33,557 nucleotides of DNA from Dehalococcoidia bacterium. Lineage in GTDB: Bacteria; Chloroflexota; Dehalococcoidia; UBA2979. How positions within the stretch are numbered: position 1 is the first letter of the stretch; each line of letters starts with the position of its first letter. Of this stretch, positions 23,189 through 32,338 are shown in pieces. The translations under genes and the position numbers were made by a program. The notes beneath the pieces are model-generated. The model did not search any database, had not been told where the DNA came from, and saw nothing but the letters and a program-made list of their open reading frames with translations. The stretch is taken from the NCBI GenBank assembly GCA_009692725.1, contig SHYP01000015.1, positions 1 to 33,557 of the forward strand. Direction: 5' to 3'.

Positions 23189-23757
23189 GCGCGCGCACGA
23201 GTATAGCGGCTGACGCGCCCGCGGCATGCCCCATCCCGTCCGCGGAGCACTGTCAGGCGACGGTGGTGTGGTTGAGCGCCCGCCGCCGCAGCGCCGAGGG
23301 CGGGCGCAGCGGCGGCGGGGCGGTCTATCGGCAGCTGCTGCGGCCGCTCGTACGCCGGCTCCAAGGGGCGGGTGACGAAGCCCGCGAGCAATGCGCGCCA
23401 GTCCGCCATCGAGGAGGGCTTCTCGTGCGCGGCGTCCGCCCCGGCCGCAAGCGCCCGCGCCCGCTCGTCCTCGCTGAGGTGCGCAGAGAGCAGCACGACG
23501 CGCAGATCCGGCCGCGCCGCGCGCAGCGGAGCGATGAGCGCGCAGCCGTCGGTGCCGTCGATGCGCCGGTCCAGCAGCACCAGCGCGCCCTCCGGCACAC
23601 GCTCTAGGCGCGCGCCGAGGTGCTGCAGGTCGCTCAGCACGGTGATGTCGGCGAGCGGGCTGAGCTCGAGCAGCACGAGGCGCACGATCAGCGCGTGGTC
23701 GCTGTCGTCGTCGACGATGACCACCTGCGGGGCGGCGACGTGCGGTGCGGCCGCCAT
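23179..23757 (-). CDS. Response regulator receiver protein, C-terminus uncertain
   Basis: Single receiver domain: acidic pair in VDDDSD (Asp16-17), phosphoacceptor Asp63 in LLDRRIDG, Ser91 in LLSAH and Lys113 in HEKP. No output domain follows, so it is a CheY-like stand-alone regulator or signals through a partner. After about residue 135 the sequence becomes Ala/Pro-rich, and the frame ends at 23179, ten bases inside the tRNA. An alternative frame ends sooner with ALNHTTVA and a stop near 23250, so an indel near the end is likely. The ATG overlaps the stop of the decayed histidine kinase (TGATG), showing they were once co-translated. Whether this regulator still has a kinase is doubtful. Confidence 0.75.
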   Translation of the reverse strand: MAAAPHVAAPQVVIVDDDSDHALIVRLVLLELSPLADITVLSDLQHLGARLERVPEGALVLLDRRIDGTDGCALIAPLRAARPDLRVVLLSAHLSEDERARALAAGADAAHEKPSSMADWRALLAGFVTRPLEPAYERPQQLPIDRPAAAAPALGAAAAGAQPHHRRLTVLRGRDGACRGRVSRYTRARAGL

Positions 23758-24411
23758 CAGCGCGCCTCCGGGGCCAGCGGCACGCGGATGCGCAGCTAAC
23801 CGCCTGCGACGGACACCTGTCGCCGCAGCGCTCGAGCTGAATCTGCGCCGCGGCCAGCCGCCCGACCGTCCCGCCCGCGTGGCGCTGCAACGACCCGAAG
23901 AGCGCCTGCAGTGGCGATGTCTCGAGGTCGGCGCACTCGACGGGCAGCGTCGCGGCGAGCTCGGCGTGGTCGGCCGTATGGCGCACGCTGAGCGGCGAAC
24001 CGGCCGCTGTCAGCAGCGCGATGAGGTCCGTGAGCGGCCGCGGGTCGACCATCACGCTGGTCTGGCCCGAGCCGTTGCCGGCGGCGCCGACGAACTCGAC
24101 AAGCGGCGTGGCGCGCGCCTCGAGCGGCCGGTTGAGCGCGCGCGAGAGCATGGTCACGGCGTCGAGCATGCGTTCGAGCTCGCGCACGCCGTTGTGAGGC
24201 CCGCGCGAGCGATGCCCGCGCGCTCCACGGACGGCGCCTCAGCGAGCAGCTCGGCGCTGAGCGACAGCGTGAGCAGGGGGGACTTGAAGTCGTGCGACAC
24301 GGCGCGGAGGAGGGCAGTCAACAACTCGGCGGACGAAGCCGGAGCGACCGACGGTTAGGAGGACGCCGGGAGGGAGGTCAGCTGGCTCGCCACCGTCACC
24401 ACCATTCGCAC
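23757..24411 (-). pseudogene. Decayed histidine kinase with four lesions
   Basis: Reconstructed from GTG 24411 to a TGA at 23757-23759 as about 218 residues. Pieces in order are VRMVVTVASQLTSLPASS; TAA at 24355-24357; the phosphoacceptor His box AVSHDFKSPLLTLSLSAELL; a missing base near 24196; RELERMLDAVTMLSRALNRP and a shrunken ATPase-like region; a missing base near 23815; then VSVAGG, TAG at 23796-23798 and LRIRVPLAPEAR. Adding two bases makes the length a multiple of three. The ATPase region shows no N-box Asn or G-boxes, so even the ancestor may have been inactive or highly diverged. The stop overlaps the response regulator start. Four independent lesions argue for true decay. Confidence 0.65.
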
Positions 24412-24557
24412 TCGACGCTCGACGCTGCGCTCCGCCCGCGGCCGCCCGCGAGGCGTGCTCTCGACCCCGACTCAACGATATTGGCGACGGCGCACCGGGC
24501 GGTCAACAGCGACCCGTAAGAACCTCGCCCTGCCGAGGCCGCGGCTCGCCGCCGCCC

Positions 24558-24932
24558 CTAGGCGAACGGCCCAAGCTCGCCGCCGCCGAGGATGTGCACG
24601 TGGAGGTGCGGCACCGCCTGCCCGGCGTCCGGGCCCGCGTTGAGCACGAGCCGATACCCGCGCTCCGCCAGCCCCTGCTCGGCGGCGATGCGCGCCGCTC
24701 GCACCACGAGCCGCCCGACCCAGCCCGCGTCCTGCTCGGCGAGGCCGACCGTGCTGACCGGCCCGGCACGCCGCGGAATGACGAGGATGTGCGTCGGCGC
24801 CGCCGGAGCGACATCGCGGAACGCGATGCACTCGTCGTCCTCGTACACGCGGTCGCTCGGCAGCTCGCCGCGCAGGATGCGCGCGAAGACGTTGTCCGGG
24901 TCGTAGGGCGCGGCGTCGTGGGCCTCGGGCAT
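24558..24932 (-). CDS. HIT-family protein (HINT-like)
   Basis: Histidine-triad hydrolase of 124 residues, probably acting on purine nucleoside phosphoramidates or AMP-lysine-type substrates. The triad is PHLHVHILGG, the N-terminus is the standard NVFARILRGELPSDRVYEDD, and LVLNAGPDAGQ is the classical HINT loop. ATG 24932 has a GGAG ribosome site five bases upstream; an upstream in-frame start adds non-family sequence. It follows the P450 gene by 22 bases and is likely on the same transcript. It is distinct from the other HIT gene at 9149-9484. Confidence 0.93.
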   Translation of the reverse strand: MPEAHDAAPYDPDNVFARILRGELPSDRVYEDDECIAFRDVAPAAPTHILVIPRRAGPVSTVGLAEQDAGWVGRLVVRAARIAAEQGLAERGYRLVLNAGPDAGQAVPHLHVHILGGGELGPFA

Positions 24933-24954
24933 GCTGTCTCCGTTCCCGCTCGGT

Positions 24955-26175
24955 TCAGTCGCTGCGCACGCGCAGCTCACGCAGCCCTCGCAACGCGAAC
25001 GTCCCGCCGCGTACCGGCTCGCCCTCGATGCTGAGTGTCGGCAGGCGGCGCAGCAGCGCCTCGAAGCCGGCGGCCGCCTCGAGTCGCGCGAGCGGCGCGC
25101 CGAGGCAGAAGTGGGGCCCGAGGCCGAAGCTCAGGTGGTGCAGGTCGGCCCGCGCGACGTCGAGGGCATCGGGGTCCGCGAAGCGCGCCGGGTCGCGGTT
25201 CGCCGCGCCCACCATCACCAGCACAGTGTCCCCCTGGTGTAGCGCCTGCCCGTCGAGCTCGACATCACGCGCCGCGACGCGCGCCACGGCCTGCACGGGG
25301 CTGTCGAAGCGCAGCAGCTCCTCGACGCCCTGCGCGATCGGCGCGGCGCCGTCGCGCAGGCGTGCGCGCTGCTCCGGGCACCGCGCGAGCGCGAGCGTGC
25401 CGTTCGCCAGCAGGTGCGTCGTGGTCTCGTGGCCCGCGACGAGCAGGAGGATGCAGAACGCCAGCAACTCGTCGTGGCTCAGCCGGCCCCCTCCCGTCTC
25501 GGACTGGGTGTCCTCGGCCTGCACCAGCGCCGTCAGCACGTCCTCGCGCGGGGCGCGGCGGCGCTCCGCGATCGCGCGGTCGAAGTAGTCGATGAGCTCG
25601 CTCGACGCGCGCCGCGCGGCCTCCGTGGCCGCGGGTGTCGTGAACAGGTTCGTCTGGCCCGCGAGCGCGCCGGACCAGCCGCGGAAGAGCGTCCGGTCCT
25701 CTGGCGGCACGCCGAGCAGCTCTGCAATCACGATCACCGGCAACGGCTGCGCGAACGCCGCCACGAGGTCGAACGGCGCGCCCGCGTCGAGCGCGGCGTC
25801 GAGCAGCGTCGCGGCGATCCCCTCGATGTGCGCCCGCCGCTCCTCGACGATGCGCGGGGTGAACGCTCGCGTCACCAGGCCGCGCAGCCGCGTGTGTGCG
25901 GGCGGGTCGGACGTGAGCACGGTCGGCACCTCGCCCAGCGGGAAGGTGCGCCGCTGCGCCTGCAGCGCCTGCGCCACCGCGCTCGTCGCGAGGTACGGGT
26001 TCGACGCGAACGCGACGGGGTCGCGCAGCACGCGCTCGCAGGCGTCGTACCCCGTCAGCACCCAGGCCTGGAGCGTGGCGCTGTAGTGCACCGGCTCGGC
26101 GGCGCGGAGGGCGGCGTACGCGCGGTACGGGTCGGCCTGGAACGACGGCAGGAAGGGATTGAACACGACGGCCAT
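24955..26175 (-). CDS. Cytochrome P450
   Basis: Soluble bacterial class-I type heme monooxygenase of 406 residues, full length. Motifs are the I-helix oxygen-activation AGHETT (247-252), the K-helix E-x-x-R at 286-289, and the heme loop FGLGPHFCLG with Cys357 as the iron ligand; the early TSDPPAHTRLRGLVTRAF is also typical (CYP105/107-like group). The substrate is unknown, and no ferredoxin or ferredoxin reductase gene is nearby. ATG 26175 has no ribosome site but a TACCAT hexamer six bases upstream, so the message is probably leaderless. It is divergent from the ABC1 kinase gene and followed by a HIT gene. Confidence 0.95.
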   Translation of the reverse strand: MAVVFNPFLPSFQADPYRAYAALRAAEPVHYSATLQAWVLTGYDACERVLRDPVAFASNPYLATSAVAQALQAQRRTFPLGEVPTVLTSDPPAHTRLRGLVTRAFTPRIVEERRAHIEGIAATLLDAALDAGAPFDLVAAFAQPLPVIVIAELLGVPPEDRTLFRGWSGALAGQTNLFTTPAATEAARRASSELIDYFDRAIAERRRAPREDVLTALVQAEDTQSETGGGRLSHDELLAFCILLLVAGHETTTHLLANGTLALARCPEQRARLRDGAAPIAQGVEELLRFDSPVQAVARVAARDVELDGQALHQGDTVLVMVGAANRDPARFADPDALDVARADLHHLSFGLGPHFCLGAPLARLEAAAGFEALLRRLPTLSIEGEPVRGGTFALRGLRELRVRSD

Positions 26176-26181
26176 GCATCG

Positions 26182-26187
26182 ATGGTA
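26182..26187 (-). promoter_or_regulatory. -10 element of a leaderless P450 transcript
   Basis: On the minus strand TACCAT is followed by CGATGC and then the ATG of the P450 gene, a six-base spacing. No ribosome site is present. It lies in the 103-base divergent region shared with the ABC1 kinase gene. Confidence 0.45.
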
Positions 26188-26278
26188 GCGGCCCCGCCGC
26201 GCGGCCGCAGGCGCCGTGCGGGCGCGACCGCGTGGTCGTACGCTCGAAGCTGCGCATGCGCTCGATGGGGAGGCACCG

Positions 26279-27628
26279 ATGACGCTCGATGCCCTGCGCT
26301 TCCGGCGGCCGCCGCGGGGTCGCTGGCGGCGCTTCCTGCCGCTCACGGGTACGGTCTTCGCGCTGTGGCTGCGCTGGCGCTGGCTGCGCTTGCGGCGACG
26401 CTTCGCGCACTCCGAGCTACCGGAGGCGACGCACCGCTTCCACCTCGCCGCGGCGCGCGCGATGGTGCATCGCGCCGTCCGCCAGCAGGGGCTGATCGTG
26501 AAGACCTGCCAGTTCCTCGGCAGCCGCGCGGACATCCTGATGGAGGAGTACGTCGAGACGCTGTCGCTGCTGCACGACGCGGTCCCGCCGCGCCCGTGGC
26601 CCGACATGCGCCGCGTGATCGAGCGCGAGCTCGGCGGGCCCGTCGACGAGCTGTTCGCGGCGTTCGACACGACGCCGGTTGCTGCTGCGTCGCTCGCGCA
26701 GGTCTACCGCGCGCGATTGCACGACGGCACGGACGTGGCGGTGAAGGTGCAGTACCCGGGCATCGAGCAAATCGTCGCGTCCGACCTGCAGTCGATCCGC
26801 CTGCTCGCGAACGTCTGGTCGCGCCTCGAGACGGCGATCGACTTCCGGCCGGTCGTCACGGAGATGGAACGCAACGCCCCCGAGGAAGTCGACTTCGTGC
26901 ACGAGGGCCACGCGGCCGAGGAGATCGCGGCGCTGCTCGCCGAGCGCGCCGACGTGGTGGTGCCGCGCATCTACTGGGAGCGCTCCGCGCGGCGCGTGCT
27001 GACGATGGACTACCTCGACGGCATCAAGATCACGGACGTCGACTCACTGCACGCGGCGGGCATCGACGGCGGGCAGGTCGCAAGCACGCTCATCGACCTC
27101 TACAACGTGATGGTGCTGCGTCACGGCATGTTCCACGCCGACCCGCACCCCGGCAACCTGCTGGTGCTGCCGGCGCTCGTGGCGGGCGGCCCGGCGCGCA
27201 TCGGCCTCGTCGACTTCGGGCTGACGAAGCGGTTGCCCGAGGCGTTCCGGCAGCAGGTGGTGGTGCTGACCTCGGCGATCGTCGCGCAGCACCGCGCCGA
27301 GATCGCGACGACGATGGAGGAGATGGGCTTCCGCACGCGCGAGCGCGACGAGGAGACGTACCACGCGCTCGGCGAGGCGTTCCTCGGCGACGTGCTGCAC
27401 TCCGGCCGCGCGTACGCGGACCAGGCGCTGTTCGCGGAGGTGAACGTGCGCCTCGGCCGCGTGCTGCGCGCCAACCCGCTCGTGCAGGTCCCCGGCGACG
27501 TGATCCTGATCGCGCGCGTGATGGGCCTGCTGTCCGGCATCGGCCGCACGCTCGACTCGCGCACGGACCTGCTCGAGTCCCTCATCCCCTACCTCGAGGC
27601 GGAGAGCGCCGGCGAGGTCGCGGGGTAG
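26279..27628 (+). CDS. ABC1/UbiB-family atypical kinase
   Basis: Protein kinase-like ATPase of 449 residues, related to AarF/UbiB, which support quinone synthesis or other lipid-related steps. Seen are the N-terminal KTCQFLGSRAD (a KxGQ-like motif in which Gly is replaced by Cys), the Ala-rich loop VAAASLAQVYRARLHDG, the catalytic Lys in VAVKVQYPG, VDFVHEGHAAEEI, FHADPHPGNLL and the metal Asp in LVDFGLTKRLP. No C-terminal membrane helices are evident. ATG 26279 has GGGGAGG five bases upstream. It converges with the interrupted unknown gene, four bases apart, and is divergent from P450. The KxGQ change may alter its autoinhibition. Confidence 0.93.
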   Translation: MTLDALRFRRPPRGRWRRFLPLTGTVFALWLRWRWLRLRRRFAHSELPEATHRFHLAAARAMVHRAVRQQGLIVKTCQFLGSRADILMEEYVETLSLLHDAVPPRPWPDMRRVIERELGGPVDELFAAFDTTPVAAASLAQVYRARLHDGTDVAVKVQYPGIEQIVASDLQSIRLLANVWSRLETAIDFRPVVTEMERNAPEEVDFVHEGHAAEEIAALLAERADVVVPRIYWERSARRVLTMDYLDGIKITDVDSLHAAGIDGGQVASTLIDLYNVMVLRHGMFHADPHPGNLLVLPALVAGGPARIGLVDFGLTKRLPEAFRQQVVVLTSAIVAQHRAEIATTMEEMGFRTRERDEETYHALGEAFLGDVLHSGRAYADQALFAEVNVRLGRVLRANPLVQVPGDVILIARVMGLLSGIGRTLDSRTDLLESLIPYLEAESAGEVAG

Positions 27629-27632
27629 GTCG

Positions 27633-28454
27633 CTAAGCACTCGAATCGCGGCGCGAGCGCGGAAGTGCTTGCCCAGCGACGATCCCAGCTACGCCATCGA
27701 ACGTCATTTCGTCCGCACCGGCCTCGATCGCGCGCTTCCAACTGACGTCGGCTTCCCGCTTGAACTCGAACGCGAGAAACTGGAGCAGCGTCACAGCGAG
27801 CAACTTCGAGACGCCGTACGTCTGCGTCGCGAAATACGCAGCGTTCTCGGTTGTTACGCGCTGTACCGTCTCTTGGTTCGGCAACGCGTTGCCAGCCTCT
27901 GGGTGGAAAATCAGAAGCGGGCCACCGTCTTGCCAGATCGCGGACACGAGCAAGCCATGCTTAGTCTTGTTGAGAATCCGACGAACGAGGTTCTGGCCAC
28001 CGGGCGTCGTCGTTCGTAGATTCGCCGCAAGCTTGCCCGCGTACCTTACCCATTTCGTCAAGATCTCAGCGTACTGAGCCCGAAGGCCGGGCTCGAGTTG
28101 ATCCGGAAGTGGAAACCCGAAAAGTTCGGCGTATTTGGCAGCATCGCCGCTGTCGATCGCCGCGAAGACTTGGTCCCACGCCGCCCACGCGCGGTCCAGC
28201 GACGCGGTTAAGTCGCCTCCGTGCTTTGGAAGGTCTCGAACTGCCGTTGCCCAGATCGCGAAATCCTCGTACGCCTGCGCTCATTGGTAAACCACGTCTA
28301 GGAACAACGATGCGCGAATGCTTTCGTCCATCTCCGCACACAACGCATTGGTAGCTGCAACGGCAGTACGGGCCCGATGGAAAGCGGCGAACCGCAGCCA
28401 GTTCTCGAGGAACGATTCGCCCGATACTCTGACGCCCTGTCGCTCGTCGGTCAT
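27633..28454 (-). pseudogene. Unknown helical protein of 273 codons interrupted by one in-frame TGA
   Basis: Frame continuous from ATG 28454 (AGGGG six bases upstream) to TGA 27633-27635, except for one TGA at 28281-28283 (codon 58) in the context VVYQ-stop-AQAYEDFAIW. Both sides read as well-formed protein, so a single substitution from Trp (TGG) or Arg (CGA) is the simplest cause. The downstream part alone opens at TTG 28061. A RILNKTKHG stretch resembles the R-x4-6-H motif of HEPN-type proteins, but the family is not recognised. The gene is visibly richer in A and T than its neighbours, which hints at transfer. It starts 13 bases after citrate synthase and is probably on its transcript. 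Confidence 0.65.
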
Positions 28455-28467
28455 AGTCCGCCCCTGC

Positions 28468-29631
28468 CTACCCTCGCGCCTCGATGGGGATGTAGGGGCG
28501 CTCGGGCGGGCCGTCGTACTGCGTGAGCGGGCGGATCAGGATGTTGTGCTCCAGCTGCTCCGCGACCTGCGCGGTCCAGCCGGGGACGCGGCCCACGGCG
28601 AAGATCGGCACGAAGAGGTCCGGCGGGAAGCCGTTGAGGTAGTAGATCACGCCCGCGAAGAAGTCGACGTTGACGTTCACGCCGAGGCGCGCGTATGGGC
28701 GCATCGCCTCCTGCACCGCCTCGAGGATGGCGTACCAGCGCGGCTCGCCCAGCTCGCGCGAGAGCTGCTCGACACCGGCGCGCAGGTGTTGCGCGCGCGG
28801 GTCCTCCGTCTTGTAGACGCGGTGGCCGAAGCCCATCACCGGCTTGCCGTCCGCGCGCAGCTGCTTCACGTACGCCGCTGCACGCTCGGGCTCGCCGATC
28901 TCTTGCGCCATCAGCATCACGTTCTCCGCCGCGCCGCCGTGCGAGGCGCCGGAGAGCGCGGCGATCGCGCCGGTGATCGCCGCGTGCAGGTTCGCCTGCG
29001 TGCCCGCGATCACGCGCGCCGCGAACGACGACGCGTTCGCGCCGTGCTCCGCGTGCAGCACGAAGTCCTTGTCCATCAGCCCCGCTGCCTCCACGCTCGG
29101 CTCGCGGCCGCGCAGCATGTAGAGGAAGTTCGCCGCGTGCGAGAGGTCGGCGCGCGGCGCGACCGGCTCCCGACCCTCGCGCAGCGCGTGGTGCGCCATC
29201 ACGAGCGTCGGCACCTGCGCGGTCAGGCGCGCCCCCTTGCGCAGCGTCGCGGCGACCGAGTTGTCACGCGACTCCGGGTCGAACGCCGCGAGCGCGGAGG
29301 TGGCGGTGCGCAGCACGTCCATCGGGTGCGCCTCGCGCAACGCGCGCACGATCTCGACCACCGGCGCGGGCACGGTGCGCGCGGCCCGCAGCTCGCCGTC
29401 GAACGCCGCGAGCTGTGGGCGCGTCGGCAGCTCGCCGTACAGCAGCAGGTACGCGACCTCCTCGAACGTCGCGTGCTCGGCGAGCTCGTGGATCGAGTAG
29501 CCGCGATACAGCAGCGTGCCGGCGCGACCGTCGATGAACGACGTGCTCGAGCGGTCGAAGTACACGCCCTGCAACCCGCGGTGGATCGTCACCGGTGCGT
29601 CGCCCGTCATGCGCGCTCCCGCCGCGAGCAT
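28468..29631 (-). CDS. Citrate synthase (short type)
   Basis: Condenses acetyl-CoA with oxaloacetate at the entry of the TCA cycle. The 387-residue length and the N-terminal GLQGVYFDRSSTSFIDG with YRGYSIHELAEHATFEE are typical of the Gram-positive/archaeal dimeric type, which includes 2-methylcitrate synthases. Catalytic residues are in SHGGAAENV (His), MGFGHRVYKTEDPRA (His) and NVDFFAGVIYY (Asp). ATG 29631 is chosen because AGGAGG lies nine bases upstream; ATG 29610 is the alternative. It follows acsA by 25 bases, so acetate activation and its use by citrate synthase are in one operon. A methylcitrate role cannot be excluded from sequence alone. Confidence 0.95.
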   Translation of the reverse strand: MLAAGARMTGDAPVTIHRGLQGVYFDRSSTSFIDGRAGTLLYRGYSIHELAEHATFEEVAYLLLYGELPTRPQLAAFDGELRAARTVPAPVVEIVRALREAHPMDVLRTATSALAAFDPESRDNSVAATLRKGARLTAQVPTLVMAHHALREGREPVAPRADLSHAANFLYMLRGREPSVEAAGLMDKDFVLHAEHGANASSFAARVIAGTQANLHAAITGAIAALSGASHGGAAENVMLMAQEIGEPERAAAYVKQLRADGKPVMGFGHRVYKTEDPRAQHLRAGVEQLSRELGEPRWYAILEAVQEAMRPYARLGVNVNVDFFAGVIYYLNGFPPDLFVPIFAVGRVPGWTAQVAEQLEHNILIRPLTQYDGPPERPYIPIEARG

Positions 29632-29656
29632 CGAGCGACGCCTCCTGTGTGCACGC

Positions 29657-31393
<1,737 letters not shown>

Positions 31394-31433
31394 CGGCGTA
31401 CCCTCGCGCGCTCCCGAGCCGGCAGCACTCGCG

Positions 31434-31439
31434 AGTATA
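31434..31439 (-). promoter_or_regulatory. Candidate -10 of the acsA operon
   Basis: TATACT on the minus strand within GAGCTATATACTC, an AT-rich island in GC-rich DNA. A good -35 was not found. The leader to ATG 31393 would be about 35 bases. Confidence 0.35.
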
Positions 31440-31503
31440 TAGCTCGGCCCGGGTCGAGCCGCGGCGGTGCGCGGGTGGTGGCGCGGGCCTCGGCCGCGAG
31501 CGC

Positions 31504-31532
31504 TTGCAACTCCGTAAGCGATGCATTACACA
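31504..31532 (+). promoter_or_regulatory. Near-consensus promoter of the arsR-like gene, leaderless
   Basis: TTGCAA (31504-31509), then exactly 17 bases, then TACACA (31527-31532), six bases before the ATG at 31539. The geometry is that of a sigma-70-type promoter, and the transcript would start at or beside the ATG. It is one of the few places in the window where both boxes are recognisable. Confidence 0.6.
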
Positions 31533-31538
31533 TAGCGC

Positions 31539-31850
31539 ATGGACGCAGTGCTGCAAGCGCTCGCCGAGCCGCGCAGGCGGCAGATCCTCGAGCTCGTGCG
31601 CGACCACGAGCTGGCCGCAGGCGTGATTGCCGCGCGATTCGACGTGACGCGCCCCGCGATCTCGCAGCACCTGCGCGTGCTCAGGGAGGCGGGACTTGTG
31701 ACCGAGCGGCGCAACGGGACGCGTCGGCTCTACCGCGCCCGACCGGAGGGCCTGGCGGAGCTACGCGCCTTTCTGCAGGGGTATTGGAACGACCAGTTGC
31801 GACAGCTCCGCGACGCCGCGGAGGCCGAGGAGCAGGGGGGCCAGCCATGA
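31539..31850 (+). CDS. ArsR-family winged-helix repressor (SdpR-like, no metal-site Cys)
   Basis: 103-residue winged-helix DNA-binding protein. MDAVLQALAEPRRRQILELV, then RFDVTRPAISQHLRVLREAG (recognition helix) and the LYRARPEGL wing are typical. There is no Cys, so it does not sense arsenic or heavy metals in the usual way. This subgroup is normally paired with an SRPBCC/AHSA1 gene downstream. Here the partner begins with an overlapping ATGA but is truncated. The regulator is therefore intact while its usual partner is lost. It may also control the divergent acsA operon; that is only positional inference. Confidence 0.92.
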   Translation: MDAVLQALAEPRRRQILELVRDHELAAGVIAARFDVTRPAISQHLRVLREAGLVTERRNGTRRLYRARPEGLAELRAFLQGYWNDQLRQLRDAAEAEEQGGQP

Positions 31851-31951
31851 CCACGAGCGGCAGCACCGCGGGCACCATCACCGTCACCGCGGAGATACGC
31901 ATCGCGGCACGCCCGGAGACGGTGTTCGAGTTCTTCGTCGACCCGGAAAAG
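31847..31951 (+). pseudogene. N-terminal fragment of an SRPBCC/AHSA1 protein
   Basis: ATG 31847 overlaps the arsR-like stop (ATGA). The first 35 codons read as the start of an AHSA1-type SRPBCC protein: TITVTAEIRIAARPETVFEF with a following FVDPEK. After Lys35 the family sequence stops and unrelated membrane-protein sequence continues in the same frame. About 100 residues of the domain are missing, including the rest of the ligand cavity. The fragment is the partner normally found behind this kind of ArsR regulator. Confidence 0.6.
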
Positions 31952-32169
31952 CACGCGGCAGCCGTCGGCGTAGCGTCGCTCGCGGCGGCAGGGAGGCTCG
32001 CCGCCGTCGCCGCGTCGGTCGCCGTGCTCGCAGCGCTCACCGCCAACACCGGCAGCAAGGTCGGCTTCGCGTTCGTCAGCGGCGCTGGCGCTTCGCGCTG
32101 CCGGTCGGCATCGGCCTCGTGCTGTCGCTCGCCCTCGCCTGGCTGGGCACGCTGCTCCCGGCCGTGTGA
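31952..32169 (+). pseudogene. C-terminal fragment of an MgtC/DUF4010-like membrane protein, with frameshift
   Basis: Directly joined to the SRPBCC fragment in frame. The sequence GVASLAAAGRLAAVAASVAV, then LAALTANTGSKVGFAFVSG, matches the end region of DUF4010 membrane proteins (ANT-x-SK motif). One base is missing near 32080-32085. After it the frame continues RWRFALPVGIGLVLSLALAW to a TGA at 32167-32169. Only the last two helices or so are present. With one base added, the chimera from ATG 31847 would be 107 residues. Identification rests on the motif and helix pattern, so it is moderately sure. Confidence 0.55.
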
Positions 32170-32338
32170 CCCGCCCGTGTGACGCTGCCCGGCGCCACGA
32201 TCGACGGAGCGACACTCCGCCGCTCATCCACCATATGATGCCCGGGGCGGGTCTCCCTCACGCAAGGACGCCGAGACGTGCCGATCGTTGGTCGTCCCAT
32301 CTCCGTGTGTTCCGATAGTCCCAGAAAGGGAACAAGCC

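Noticed and set aside
24412..24557. Extra small gene between the histidine kinase remnant and the HIT gene
   Set aside because: Frames here are short, Arg-rich and without a ribosome site. An AT-rich AACGATATTGG at 24474-24484 may be promoter DNA, but no -10/-35 pair could be defended.
28281..28283. In-frame TGA read as a selenocysteine codon
   Set aside because: selA makes it possible, but no stable hairpin of bacterial SECIS type is visible immediately downstream and the context suggests Trp or Arg. Kept as a pseudogene call with selenocysteine as an untested alternative.
32205..32219. Short CGGAG/CTCCG hairpin after the DUF4010 fragment as a terminator
   Set aside because: Five base pairs and no T-run; too weak to support.
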